Assembly: GCA_037130365.1 (NCBI GenBank) | Contig: JBAXTE010000006.1 | Location: 74,807-138,806 of the forward strand | Length of the DNA stretch: 64,000 nt | Direction: 5' to 3' | From: JBAXTE01 sp037130365 | GTDB taxonomy: Bacteria; Bacteroidota; Bacteroidia; Bacteroidales; WCHB1-69 | Shown here: positions 23,060 to 32,288 of the stretch, piece by piece | Layout: every line of letters starts with the position of its first letter | Numbering within the stretch: position 1 is the stretch's first letter | The notes under the pieces: generated by a model | Told to the model about the DNA's origin: nothing | Database searches by the model: none | The model's input: only the letters and a program-made list of their open reading frames with translations | Made by a program: the position numbers and the translations under genes

Positions 23060-23809
23060 CTACCAGTCCCCAAATATCGATTTCGCTTCAATCTTTGCTT
23101 CAACATCATCTGGCAGCTGATAAAAAAAATCAATATTAGTTCGCTTTTCCAAACTGTCTACTGATACTACAAAGTGTGATAATGGGAGGCTTGAACCATC
23201 ATTTTTGAATATAAAAGCAATGGCTTTAGGTGCTTTTGGTGGATTGTAATACAATATTGCTTTATAAAAATAGGCTGGGACTCCAATTTTTCCTTTTCCA
23301 ATATATTCGATAAACGAATCTAATATTGGCCCAGTTGTGATGTAAATTTTTCCATATTTTACGGCCCAATCCCGAACCAGTTCTTCGAGTTTTTTCCAGA
23401 TTCCACGGTTGAAGCTTGGATTTTGTGGACTCATATTCGAAAAATAAAATGACTCAGTCATAGTTTTCGAACTCCAGCCCATATCTGCAGCTGGCGCTAT
23501 ATGTCCCTTATCATAACCAGATTTTGAATAATCGGCATTTGAACCTTGTGAGCTTTTTGGAATTTCCGGATCGGGCGTAAATTTATTTGAACGTTTAAAT
23601 CCTCCTTCTGTATTTCCTTTTGTTAACGAATAAGCTACCCAATATGCTTGTTTATTTTTAAGCGAAAAAGAGATTATCGTAGCTGATTTTGTAAGTGATT
23701 TTTCATCCAAAAAATGGCTTTTTGGAGTTTCGTACCTAATGACTGATTGCCCATAAATTGAAATCACATAAGATAATACTGCAAATGATAAAAGTAAAAA
23801 CCGCTTCAT
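23060..23809 (-). CDS. Secreted DNA/RNA non-specific endonuclease (NUC1 type)
   Basis: The 249-residue protein has a signal peptide (about 1-20, ending YG|Q) and the beta-beta-alpha metal nuclease core: 'YDKGHIAPAADM' with catalytic His103, and 'SNMSPQNPSFNRGIWKKLE' with metal-binding asparagine candidates 125-134. The usual motif is DRGH; here the arginine is lysine, a variant that keeps the histidine. The enzyme would cut extracellular or periplasmic DNA and RNA, probably for nutrient use. It is divergent from the S9 peptidase gene and sits next to repeat cluster B. Confidence 0.93.
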   Translation of the reverse strand: MKRFLLLSFAVLSYVISIYGQSVIRYETPKSHFLDEKSLTKSATIISFSLKNKQAYWVAYSLTKGNTEGGFKRSNKFTPDPEIPKSSQGSNADYSKSGYDKGHIAPAADMGWSSKTMTESFYFSNMSPQNPSFNRGIWKKLEELVRDWAVKYGKIYITTGPILDSFIEYIGKGKIGVPAYFYKAILYYNPPKAPKAIAFIFKNDGSSLPLSHFVVSVDSLEKRTNIDFFYQLPDDVEAKIEAKSIFGDW

Positions 23810-23899
23810 CGTTTATTTTTTTTGTAAATGTATTCATTTTTTCAATTATAAGTAGTAATTTTAGCCATTAATTTGCACTAAAAAACGTTATTATTTTAT

Positions 23900-25969
23900 A
23901 TGAAAAAAATTGTATTATTGATTGTAGCATTTTCTACAATTTGTGTATTTGCACAAAAAAACAAAGGAGGAAGTTTGGCTGTTCAACTAAAACAGGGAAG
24001 TGCTAAAGGAAAAGTAACTCCCGAATTTTTATGGTCTTTAGGCCGTGTGAGTGATGTGCAAGTTTCACCAGATGGAACGCAAATTGTTTTTGGAATCACA
24101 TATTACGACGTTGCCGAAAACAAAGGAAATAGAGATCTTTATCTCTTATCTGTTAATGGTGGTGAGGTTAAGCGTCTTACAGAAACTTTGAATAGTGAAT
24201 TTAATGCAATTTGGCGTCCTGATGGAAAGAAAATTGGATATATTTCTTCCGAAAAAGGATCTCCTCAAATCTGGGAAATGAATCCAGATGGTTCGGATAA
24301 AATTCAAATTTCAAACATTACCAATGGAGTAAATGGCTTTTCGTATGCTCCATCAATGAAACATCTTTTATATACTTCTGACGTAAAACTTGATTCTGAC
24401 GTTCAAGATGTATATCCTGATTTGCCAAAAGCAAATGCACTGATTTATACAGAATTAATGTATCGTCATTGGGATTCATGGTCAGATCAATCGTATAGTC
24501 ATATTTTTGTTTCTGCTTATCCAATACCAAAAGAGGAGCAAGGAAAAGACATTATGCCAAAAGAACGTTGGGATGCCCCAATTGCTACAAGTGGTGGAAT
24601 GGAACAAATTGCTTGGAATAATGCCGGAACAAAAATCGCTTATGCTTGTAAGAAATTGGCGGGCAAAGAATATGCAATAAGTACAAATTCTGATATTTAT
24701 TTGTATGATATTACTTCAGGCAAAACGAATAATATTAGTGCTCCCAACCCTGGTTACGATATGGATCCAGTGTTTTCTACTGATGGAAAAATGATTGCTT
24801 GGAACAGTATGAAAACAGCAGGTTTCGAATCTGATAAGAAACGAATTATGATTTATAATTTTGCTGCTTCAAAAGTGGAAGATTATTCTGCTTCTTTCGA
24901 CCAAAGCTCCACAAATTTTGTTTGGAGTAGCGATAACAAAATGCTATACTTTATTAGTGGGATTCATGCAACATATCAGTTATTTCAATTAGATATTGCT
25001 AAAAAGAAAATTACCCAAATAACCAAAGGTGCCCATGATTATACTGAATTACAATTAGCTGGAAACAAGCTTGTTGGAGCTAAAATGTCGATGTCGATGC
25101 CTACCGAAATCTACACTGTAGATATTGCAAAAGGACTTGAAACTCAAATTTCATTTGTAAATAAAGATAAGCTTGCAAAAGTTACGATGGGTAGAGTAGA
25201 AGAACGTTGGATTGGTTCTACCGATGGTTCTAAGTTATTGACTTGGGTTATTTATCCACCTGATTTCGATTCAAAAAAGAAATATCCAACCTTATTATAT
25301 ACTGAAGGTGGTCCACAAAGCGCAATTAGCCAGTTCTTTTCATATCGTTGGAATTTCCAAATTATGGCTGCTAATGGGTATATTATTGTCGCTCCGAATA
25401 GACATGGATTGCCTACATTTGGCCAAGAATGGAACGACCAAATCAGTTTGGATTATGGTGGACAAAATCAGCTTGACTGTTTGGCAGCCATTGATTCTAT
25501 GTGTAAAGAACCATTTGTAAATAAAGAAAAACTTGGTGCTGTGGGTGCCAGTTATGGTGCTTTTTCGGTATATTGGTTGGCTGGAAATCATAATAAAAGA
25601 TTTAAGGCATTTATTGCTCATTGCGGGATGTTTAACCTCGAAAGTTGGTATGGAACTACCGAAGAGATGTTCTTTGCTAATCATGATATCGGTGGCGCTT
25701 ATTACAATAAAATTCGTCCCAAAAGTTATGATTTTTCTCCTCATCGTTTTGTTGGAAATTGGGATACTCCAATTTTAGTGATTCATGGTGGAAATGACTT
25801 TAGAATTCCTTATACCGAAGGAATGCAAGCCTTTAATGCAGCTCAAATGAAAGACATTCCAAGTAAATTTTTATTCTTTCCAGAAGAGTCGCATTTTGTT
25901 CTAAAGCCTCAAAACTCAATCCTGTGGCAACGTGAATTTTTTAAATGGTTTGATTCCTATTTAAAATAA
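23900..25969 (+). CDS. Secreted S9-family prolyl oligopeptidase-like peptidase
   Basis: The 689-residue protein starts with a signal peptide (about 1-19, CVFA|Q). A beta-propeller of TolB/WD-like blades follows ('DVQVSPDGTQIVFGITYY', 'FNAIWRPDGKKIGYIS', 'DPVFSTDGKMIAWNS'). The C-terminal alpha/beta-hydrolase domain has triad candidates Ser551 (GASYGA), Asp633 (HGGNDFRIP) and His665 (EESHFV). This is the layout of dipeptidyl/acylaminoacyl peptidases of family S9. It would cut short peptides in the periplasm. It follows the divergent nuclease gene and ends with a strong terminator. Confidence 0.95.
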   Translation: MKKIVLLIVAFSTICVFAQKNKGGSLAVQLKQGSAKGKVTPEFLWSLGRVSDVQVSPDGTQIVFGITYYDVAENKGNRDLYLLSVNGGEVKRLTETLNSEFNAIWRPDGKKIGYISSEKGSPQIWEMNPDGSDKIQISNITNGVNGFSYAPSMKHLLYTSDVKLDSDVQDVYPDLPKANALIYTELMYRHWDSWSDQSYSHIFVSAYPIPKEEQGKDIMPKERWDAPIATSGGMEQIAWNNAGTKIAYACKKLAGKEYAISTNSDIYLYDITSGKTNNISAPNPGYDMDPVFSTDGKMIAWNSMKTAGFESDKKRIMIYNFAASKVEDYSASFDQSSTNFVWSSDNKMLYFISGIHATYQLFQLDIAKKKITQITKGAHDYTELQLAGNKLVGAKMSMSMPTEIYTVDIAKGLETQISFVNKDKLAKVTMGRVEERWIGSTDGSKLLTWVIYPPDFDSKKKYPTLLYTEGGPQSAISQFFSYRWNFQIMAANGYIIVAPNRHGLPTFGQEWNDQISLDYGGQNQLDCLAAIDSMCKEPFVNKEKLGAVGASYGAFSVYWLAGNHNKRFKAFIAHCGMFNLESWYGTTEEMFFANHDIGGAYYNKIRPKSYDFSPHRFVGNWDTPILVIHGGNDFRIPYTEGMQAFNAAQMKDIPSKFLFFPEESHFVLKPQNSILWQREFFKWFDSYLK

Positions 25970-25990
25970 TTCATATAAATCATAATTTCA

Positions 25991-26020
25991 GCATGCGACT
26001 TTTTCATCGCATGCTTTTTT
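25991..26020 (+). terminator. Terminator of the S9 peptidase gene
   Basis: GCATGCGA (25991-25998) pairs with TCGCATGC (26007-26014) over an 8-base loop, followed by T6, 22 bases after the stop. Confidence 0.92.
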
Positions 26021-26025
26021 AATAG

Positions 26026-26033
26026 TACATTTG
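26026..26033 (+). promoter_or_regulatory. -7 box for the 26.1-28.5 kb envelope operon
   Basis: TACATTTG is a perfect TAnnTTTG, 28 bases upstream of the ATG at 26061 and just after the preceding terminator. Confidence 0.55.
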
Positions 26034-26060
26034 CATAAATGAATTAATCAATAAATTATT

Positions 26061-26855
26061 ATGAAAAAAGCAAGTTTTTCTTTGTTTATTATCTTCATAT
26101 TTTCTTTGAAATCTTTTGCTGGTTGGATGTTTATCGAAAAAAAAACAAATAGCCAAGGACTGACCACAAATGATACAATTGTGGTTCAAAATAACAAAAT
26201 GAGGTCGGGAGGTAAAGAGGCAACCTATATTTACGACCTTGATTTACAAAAAGTCACTGTTATGAATAATTTTTATAAAACATACTGGACTGGTTCTCCG
26301 GAAGCTTATAGAGAAGGTGTAATTGCTGGATTAAAAGAGCAAATGGAGGTAATTGTAAATCGACTTCCTAAAGAGAAACAAGCTGCAGCTCGAAGTAGAT
26401 TAGAAGGAATAATGAGCGCAATGTCTGCTCCAAAAGAAAGTGCTCCTAAGAAAGAAGTTGTTGATGTGAAAAAAATTATTGATAAAATAATGGTTTTAGG
26501 CTATAATACTCAACGATATGAACTTTGGATGGAAGGCAAGAAAAAAATATCTATTTGGATTTCTGAGAAAATATTAATTAATAGTGATTTTAATCTTGAT
26601 AAATTCAACCAGTTAATGCAGCGATTGATGTCTAATAATCCGAAGTTAGCGATTAAATCATCCTCAGAATATATTGCCATACTTAGAAAAGGATATCCTC
26701 TTAAATCCACCGAATATTTAGGAAATGGTGAAGTTAAAAGTGAAGTGGTTTATGCAAATAAGCAAAACTATGCTCCAGTCTTATTTTCCCCAGGTCCTTC
26801 CTTTAAAGCTGTTCCGCTAGATGTACTTATTAAATCAATGAAAATTAAAGGTTAA
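26061..26855 (+). CDS. Secreted protein of unknown function (DUF4412-like)
   Basis: The 264-residue protein has a signal peptide (about 1-20, KSFA|G). The mature part begins with 'GWMFIEKKTNSQG' and contains 'DTIVVQNNKMRSG' and 'YIYDLDLQKVTVMNNFYKTYW', a pattern I associate with DUF4412-type periplasmic proteins, in which a lipocalin/LolA-like fold is expected. A charged segment at about 95-140 with alternating K/E could be a coiled coil. No catalytic motif is seen. It is the first gene of an operon (18 bases to the next gene) with a heme-type membrane protein and a TonB-like protein, which suggests an envelope role. Confidence 0.75.
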   Translation: MKKASFSLFIIFIFSLKSFAGWMFIEKKTNSQGLTTNDTIVVQNNKMRSGGKEATYIYDLDLQKVTVMNNFYKTYWTGSPEAYREGVIAGLKEQMEVIVNRLPKEKQAAARSRLEGIMSAMSAPKESAPKKEVVDVKKIIDKIMVLGYNTQRYELWMEGKKKISIWISEKILINSDFNLDKFNQLMQRLMSNNPKLAIKSSSEYIAILRKGYPLKSTEYLGNGEVKSEVVYANKQNYAPVLFSPGPSFKAVPLDVLIKSMKIKG

Positions 26856-26873
26856 TCAAATTCTTTTAAACTA

Positions 26874-27677
26874 ATGAAAACTCGTTTTATTATCTTCTCC
26901 ATACTTGTCTGTATTCTGGTAGCTATTGGAGAAAATACAATTGCTCAATGTCCATGGAAAAAAGTTAATTGCACTGGCCATTGCGGTCGACATGTGGATA
27001 ATAACAATAATAATATCTGTGATTTATCAGAAGTCCAAGCCACTGTTGACACTCCAATAATTGTGAAACAAAATTTAACCTCTGATAAAAAGGAAGTTAG
27101 TCATAAAAAAGAGGTCGTATCCAGCAAAAAAAAATGTGATGACTGTACTCACAAAAAATGTCTTGAATCTGAATCTTCAAAAAGTGATAATGGTTTGAAC
27201 AATAGTAAAGTTGAAGGTGATGATGAATTTAAGTCTATCGACGAAGCTGAAATTGATACAGCCACTGCTTCAAAGACTACTGAAGTTAAAGCTCCAGAAG
27301 AAAAGTCAAAACCATATAGCTTAATATTTATTTCTGCGCTTACGCTCGGACTATATCTATTGAGTTGGCTTGCAATAAAGATGAAATTGATAAAGTTATC
27401 TAACCACCGTAAAATATGGAATGTACTTTTACTATTAACTTTTTTGGTTTCCTGCTTGTTTGGGTTTTTCTTAGTCATTCAAATTAACTACGACTTTGTG
27501 CTAAGTTGGTATCGCACTGTATTATACTGGCATGTTCAAGTTGGAATAGGAATGACAATTGTGGCTGTTATTCATGCAATTTGGCATACTAAATACTATG
27601 TAAAAATATTCGTTAGAAAAGATTCCACTAAAATAATTCATTCAGAGAATCCAAAAAAACATCATTCACACCATTGA
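26874..27677 (+). CDS. Cys-rich, EF-hand-like envelope protein with DUF4405-type membrane domain
   Basis: The 267-residue protein has a signal peptide (about 1-25). The mature N-terminus holds Cys26, 33, 37 and 49 and a 12-residue EF-hand-like calcium loop (Asp42 to Glu53, with Asn at alternating positions). A second Cys-rich motif (Cys88, 91, 96) sits in a charged linker. Three hydrophobic helices follow (about 149-170, 182-204, 216-236), with histidines His220, His234 and His238 at positions expected for heme ligands in DUF4405/cytochrome-like membrane domains. The C-terminus is His-rich (HHSHH). A redox or metal role at the inner membrane is an inference. The stop overlaps the start of the next gene. 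Confidence 0.75.
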   Translation: MKTRFIIFSILVCILVAIGENTIAQCPWKKVNCTGHCGRHVDNNNNNICDLSEVQATVDTPIIVKQNLTSDKKEVSHKKEVVSSKKKCDDCTHKKCLESESSKSDNGLNNSKVEGDDEFKSIDEAEIDTATASKTTEVKAPEEKSKPYSLIFISALTLGLYLLSWLAIKMKLIKLSNHRKIWNVLLLLTFLVSCLFGFFLVIQINYDFVLSWYRTVLYWHVQVGIGMTIVAVIHAIWHTKYYVKIFVRKDSTKIIHSENPKKHHSHH

Positions 27678-28501
27678 AATTCTTTATCAGATATTTTATC
27701 ATCGTTTTATCTTTATCAAGGTTTGAAGCTGTCTGCGCGCAAAATAGATTGAATAATCCATTAATTGTTAAGCATATAACTTCATTTGATACTGTACAAT
27801 ATTTTAATTCTAATTGGAAGCTAACCTGTAAGGATAGTTGTGCATTTTATAAAATTATCAAACAAAACGATGCGAAATACATCATAGAATATTATAAAAA
27901 TTCTGGTGTAATTACAGAAAGGGGAGAATACAGTTCAATCAATCCAGAAGTAAAATCAGGCCATTTTGTGACTTTTTTTGCTGATGGAACTATTTCATCC
28001 GAGTTTGAGATGCTAGACAACAAGATAAATGGAGAATTTAAAGAGTACCACCCAAATGGGAAATTGAGCAAAAAAATGTTTTATAAAGATAATAATCGAA
28101 AGGGAAATCCGATTGAATTTTCAGAAAATGGAGATGTAGTTTCATCTAAACAGCTTGAGAATCAAGATGTAGAAGAATCTGATACTTTAGATCTTAAAAC
28201 AGATGAAATACCAAAATTTCCAGGTGGTGAAAAAGCGTTACGCAAGTTTTTTGAAAAGAATATTTACTATCCTTTAAATGCAGATGAGGTTGAAGGTATT
28301 GTCATAGTTTCTGTTATTATTGAAGTAGATGGCTCTGTTTCAGATATAAAGATATTAAAAAGTGCTCATCCTGAATTTTCAGCAGAAGCAATAAGAGTTA
28401 TGAAGTTAATGCCTAATTGGATTCCCGGGAAAAAAGAGGGCGAAGAAGTGAGGGTAATTATCGAAATTCCAATTCTGTTTTCGATTCACGATTTGGATTA
28501 A
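27674..28501 (+). CDS. TonB-like protein with MORN-type repeats
   Basis: The 275-residue protein starts at a TTG that overlaps the stop of the preceding gene by four bases (TTGA). It has a signal-like hydrophobic N-terminus (about 1-22, CA|Q). A middle part follows with 'GEYSSINPEVKSGHFVTFFADGTISSEFEM' and 'NGEFKEYHPNGKLSKKMFY', repeats of the MORN/YwqK type. The C-terminal TonB domain (about 185-275) contains 'IPKFPGGEKALRKFFEKNIYYP' and 'VIVSVIIEVDGSVSDIKILKS'. Such proteins can energise TonB-dependent receptors, but here no transmembrane anchor other than the signal is obvious, so a role as periplasmic partner is also possible. Confidence 0.85.
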   Translation: MKFFIRYFIIVLSLSRFEAVCAQNRLNNPLIVKHITSFDTVQYFNSNWKLTCKDSCAFYKIIKQNDAKYIIEYYKNSGVITERGEYSSINPEVKSGHFVTFFADGTISSEFEMLDNKINGEFKEYHPNGKLSKKMFYKDNNRKGNPIEFSENGDVVSSKQLENQDVEESDTLDLKTDEIPKFPGGEKALRKFFEKNIYYPLNADEVEGIVIVSVIIEVDGSVSDIKILKSAHPEFSAEAIRVMKLMPNWIPGKKEGEEVRVIIEIPILFSIHDLD

Positions 28502-28543
28502 TCTTGTGCATACAAACAGTCCAAGTATCTCGAAAAATTTTCG

Positions 28544-28551
28544 TAAATTTG
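28544..28551 (+). promoter_or_regulatory. -7 box for topB
   Basis: TAAATTTG is a perfect TAnnTTTG, 20 bases upstream of the GTG start at 28571. Confidence 0.5.
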
Positions 28552-28570
28552 TTCAAAATCCAAACATATA

Positions 28571-30895
28571 GTGAAAGTCTGCATTGCCGAAAAACCAAGT
28601 GTTGCCAAAGAAATTGCTCGAATTTTACAAGCAAATGCTCGTAAAGATGGCTATTTTGAGGGAAATGGTTATCAAGTAACTTGGACCTTCGGACATCTTT
28701 GCACCTTGAAAAATCCCGACGATTATACCGATAAATGGAAATGGTGGAACATAAACACATTGCCTATGATTCCTCCACGTTTTGGAATCAAACTGATAAA
28801 TAATGAAGGTGTTCAAAAACAGTTTAATACGATTGAAACTTTGGTTACCAATTGCGATGAAGTTATAAATTGTGGTGATGCTGGAATTGAAGGAGAGCTG
28901 ATTCAACGATGGGTTTTATCTAAAGCACAATGTAAAAAACCAATGAAACGCCTTTGGATTTCTTCATTAACAGATGAAGCCATAAAAGAGGGCTTTAACA
29001 AGCTAAAGGAGGGCACTGACTTCGATTTGCTATATGCAGCTGGAAATGCCCGCGCAATTGGCGATTGGTTGTTGGGAATGAATGCAAGCAGACTTTTTAC
29101 ACTAAAATATGCAAATGGAAAAGGCGTTTTGTCTGTTGGCAGAGTTCAAACGCCCACTCTTGCTTTGCTAGTGCGACGCTTTGAAGAGATTCAAAACTTT
29201 GTTCCAAAAAATTATTGGGAGCTTAAAACTAAATATCGGGAAGTGCTTTTTAATTCTACAAAAGGACGTTATGATACTCCCGAAGATGCATTGGTAATTC
29301 TCGAAAATATTAAAACAAAACCATTCGAAATTGTCTCCTTCGAAAAGAAAAAAGGCTCTGAATATCCTCCTAAATTGTTTGATCTGACTTCTCTTCAAGT
29401 AGAAGGAAATAGAAAATTTAGCTTTTCGGCCGACGATACTTTGAAATATATTCAATCGCTTTACGAGAAAAAATTGGTGACTTATCCTCGTGTCGATACC
29501 ACTTTTCTGCCTAACGATGTGTACCCAAAAGTGGAGGGAATATTACGGAATATGGAACCTTATGCTAATTTTATTGAACCACTATTGGGGAAACCAATTC
29601 GGAAAAGCAAAAAAGTGTTCGATGATAAAAAAATAACCGATCACCACGCAATTATTCCCACGGGAATTAAACCTTCGGGGCTCATGCTTTACGAAAAACA
29701 GATTTATGATGCAATTGCTCGACGCTTTATCTCAGTTTTTTATCCAGATTGCATCGTCTCAAATACCACTGTAATTGGGGAAGTTGATGAAACTGAGTTT
29801 AAAGCTACTGGTAAGGAAATTCTTGAAGATGGTTGGAGAGTACTTTATCCAAAAAAAGAGAACGACAATGAAGAAACTGATGCCACCGAAGATCAGTTGA
29901 TGCCCACTTTTGTAAAAGGAGAAAGTGGTCCGCATTTTCCTGATTTGCTCGAAAAACAAACTCAACCTCCCAAAATGCATAACGAAGCTACGCTCTTACG
30001 GGCAATGGAAACTGCTGGAAAACAGGTAGATGATGAAGAGTTACGTGAGCTGATGAAAGAGAATGGAATTGGGCGTCCATCAACGCGTGCCAACATCATT
30101 GAAACTCTATTTAAACGCAAATACGTCACTCGCGAAAAAAAGAATCTAGTACCTACTCAAACTGGAATTCAGTTAATAAATACGATTCAAAATGAATTGT
30201 TGAAATCGGCAGAACTCACTGGAATGTGGGAGAAAAAGTTGCGTCAGATAGAACGTGGAGAGTACGATGCTAAACTTTTTCTCGATGAAATGAAACAGAT
30301 GGTTACCGATTTGGTTTCTGAAGTAAAAAGGGAAACAGCTCAATATATTAATATCGAGCAAGATGTTGTTGTTCCACCAAAAAAGGAAATTGCATCTAAA
30401 ACGGATCATAAAGTGACACCAAAACCATCTGTTGAAAAACCTATTCAATGTCCAAAATGTAAGAAAGGAACGATGTTAAAAGGTAAATCGGCTTTTGGAT
30501 GCAGTCAATACAAAGAAGGTTGTAATTTTAAAGTTGAATTTACCCAGTTTGGAAAAACTTTAACCGATAAACAGTTGCTTACCTTCATTTCTAAAGGAAA
30601 ATCACCAAAGTTGAAAGGCTTGGATATTGATGGCAAAAAACTCAATGGACTGATTACTTTTGATTCACAATTTATCCCAAAATTTATTCCCGATGAGGTT
30701 GAAAAACGTATACCAACAGAATCGAATAAGCTAATTTGTCCGAAATGTGGAGAGGGTGAGATGTTGAAAGGAAAATCAGCATTTGGATGTAGTCGATTCA
30801 GAGAAGGATGTGACTTTACAATTTCATTCGAAAAATTGTCCACAGATTATAAATCAAATATTCTTACTTCAGATATTTTAAAAAAGCTTGTTTAA
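28571..30895 (+). CDS. topB: DNA topoisomerase III
   Basis: The 774-residue type IA topoisomerase starts at GTG. It has a TOPRIM domain ('KVCIAEKPSVAKEIA', 'NCGDAGIEGELIQRW') and the active-site tyrosine Tyr305 in 'KLVTYPRVDT', with 'DHHAIIPTG' and 'NGIGRPSTRANIIE' in the gate domains. The C-terminus has two zinc-ribbon-like repeats (CPKC...GCS...GC), about residues 626-660 and 722-758, 'MLKGKSAFGCS' appearing in both. It passes single strands to resolve replication and recombination intermediates. The two ribbons are a duplicated DNA-binding tail. It follows the TonB-like gene after 69 bases with its own -7 box. Confidence 0.95.
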   Translation: MKVCIAEKPSVAKEIARILQANARKDGYFEGNGYQVTWTFGHLCTLKNPDDYTDKWKWWNINTLPMIPPRFGIKLINNEGVQKQFNTIETLVTNCDEVINCGDAGIEGELIQRWVLSKAQCKKPMKRLWISSLTDEAIKEGFNKLKEGTDFDLLYAAGNARAIGDWLLGMNASRLFTLKYANGKGVLSVGRVQTPTLALLVRRFEEIQNFVPKNYWELKTKYREVLFNSTKGRYDTPEDALVILENIKTKPFEIVSFEKKKGSEYPPKLFDLTSLQVEGNRKFSFSADDTLKYIQSLYEKKLVTYPRVDTTFLPNDVYPKVEGILRNMEPYANFIEPLLGKPIRKSKKVFDDKKITDHHAIIPTGIKPSGLMLYEKQIYDAIARRFISVFYPDCIVSNTTVIGEVDETEFKATGKEILEDGWRVLYPKKENDNEETDATEDQLMPTFVKGESGPHFPDLLEKQTQPPKMHNEATLLRAMETAGKQVDDEELRELMKENGIGRPSTRANIIETLFKRKYVTREKKNLVPTQTGIQLINTIQNELLKSAELTGMWEKKLRQIERGEYDAKLFLDEMKQMVTDLVSEVKRETAQYINIEQDVVVPPKKEIASKTDHKVTPKPSVEKPIQCPKCKKGTMLKGKSAFGCSQYKEGCNFKVEFTQFGKTLTDKQLLTFISKGKSPKLKGLDIDGKKLNGLITFDSQFIPKFIPDEVEKRIPTESNKLICPKCGEGEMLKGKSAFGCSRFREGCDFTISFEKLSTDYKSNILTSDILKKLV

Positions 30896-30941
30896 CGCCA
30901 GAATAGCCAGTGTAAAAGCGATTATTTATGTAGAAAATATT

Positions 30942-32288
30942 TTACAATCTTCTAACTTTAATCCCCAACCAAAGCTCTAAAGTATCATAAATTTTGTTTT
31001 TTGTATCAGTATCAAAATATGCAATTCGAACTCCGTGGTTGCCGTTTTTAAGTACAAACACTGGTAACTCAGTTTGGTCATTCGGTATCCAAGCAGATTG
31101 TCGCCAAGGGTCTAACTCACCAACGATTTGTAAAATATGTACACCAGTTTTATTTAGTAATTCCACAACTTCGTTATGAGATTCTGGATGATATTCTACC
31201 TTTGCGCCCTTTGGGACAAGCACATCGTTGGAATATGATTTTAACTTCAAATATTTTTTGAAAATAGGAATGTACGCATTATAATTGTAATACCCAACTT
31301 CGGAATATGCTTGATAATAGTATGAAAGATGCGCTTCGGAGCCACTTTTTGAATATCCAGATGGATCTACAATTCGAATTAAATGATCGAGCATTGTTTT
31401 AGTGTCATCTTTTTTTGTCGGAATTTTATCGCTTGTAACTCCCCATTGCCAATGAGAAAATGGATATTCTAAGATTAGATATTCTAAGGTTGTTGTGTTC
31501 CCCAAAGAGAATTCAAATTCCATTTTTTTTGCATATTCATTAAATTGGGATAAGAGATCATCAAAATGTTTAAACATTAATAGTTGATAATCTGTAATTA
31601 ATTTTCTGTCAGCCGCAGTACCTGCTTTATTGATAATAAAATCAATGGGTCTGCTATCTTCTTGAGCATTAGTAATTGGCGCAACATAGGCAACCACAGC
31701 ATCTACAACGTTAGGATAATAGGCTTTTAAATACAATGCTGTAGAACCTCCTTTGCTAGTTCCTGTTGCAATCCATTGTTTTGGATAAATGGATTGTAAT
31801 CGCTTGATTATCATGTGATGGTCGGCTGCAGCTTGCTTAATAGTTAAGTATTTATAATCCATCGGAGTTGGTTTTGATTTTCCAAAATAACGATGTTCGA
31901 CAAAAATTAAATTTGCTTTTAAAATTTTGCAGAGTTCTTCGTTATAACTCGCTGGTTCTGCATAATCAGCACCATAACCTTCGGTAACGACAACCGTTGG
32001 ACAATCAAATCCACGGTGCGAAATATACACTAATTGATTAAAGGTCTCGCTTTTTGCATTATTATGATCTATTTGCTGTGGAACCATCACTTCAAATTTA
32101 TACAAATATGGCTTGTTCACATCGATAGCTTTGATTTTAGCGCCAGGAAGCTTTTTTTGAATTAAAGATATTAAACTGTCTTTTTGAACTGCTGAAACTT
32201 CGTTGGCCTCTTGAGCAAAAAGAGAAGGGGGAATGACAGTTGAAAATGCGAATAGAAGGGCTAAAAGAAGATAATTAATCCTTTTCAT
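30942..32288 (-). CDS. Secreted S37 (PS-10) family tripeptidyl-type serine peptidase
   Basis: The 448-residue protein has a signal peptide (about 1-25, FA|Q) and an alpha/beta-hydrolase core with the nucleophile motif 'ATGTSKGGSTALYLKAYYP', 'VTEGYGADYAEPASYNEEL' and 'FVEHRYFGKSKP' near the N-terminus, and 'QIVGELDPWRQSAW' plus 'LKNGNHGVRI' for Asp and His near the C-terminus. These match the PS-10/S37 peptidases, relatives of S28 prolyl peptidases. It probably releases tripeptides from protein N-termini in the periplasm or outside. Its start overlaps the end of rarD by 14 bases, so it is downstream in the rarD operon. Confidence 0.88.
   Translation of the reverse strand: MKRINYLLLALLFAFSTVIPPSLFAQEANEVSAVQKDSLISLIQKKLPGAKIKAIDVNKPYLYKFEVMVPQQIDHNNAKSETFNQLVYISHRGFDCPTVVVTEGYGADYAEPASYNEELCKILKANLIFVEHRYFGKSKPTPMDYKYLTIKQAAADHHMIIKRLQSIYPKQWIATGTSKGGSTALYLKAYYPNVVDAVVAYVAPITNAQEDSRPIDFIINKAGTAADRKLITDYQLLMFKHFDDLLSQFNEYAKKMEFEFSLGNTTTLEYLILEYPFSHWQWGVTSDKIPTKKDDTKTMLDHLIRIVDPSGYSKSGSEAHLSYYYQAYSEVGYYNYNAYIPIFKKYLKLKSYSNDVLVPKGAKVEYHPESHNEVVELLNKTGVHILQIVGELDPWRQSAWIPNDQTELPVFVLKNGNHGVRIAYFDTDTKNKIYDTLELWLGIKVRRL

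Noticed and set aside
22483..23164. Two frames of 94-104 codons between the ferredoxin and nuclease genes
   Set aside because: They lie in simple repeats, have odd composition and no recognisable protein features.
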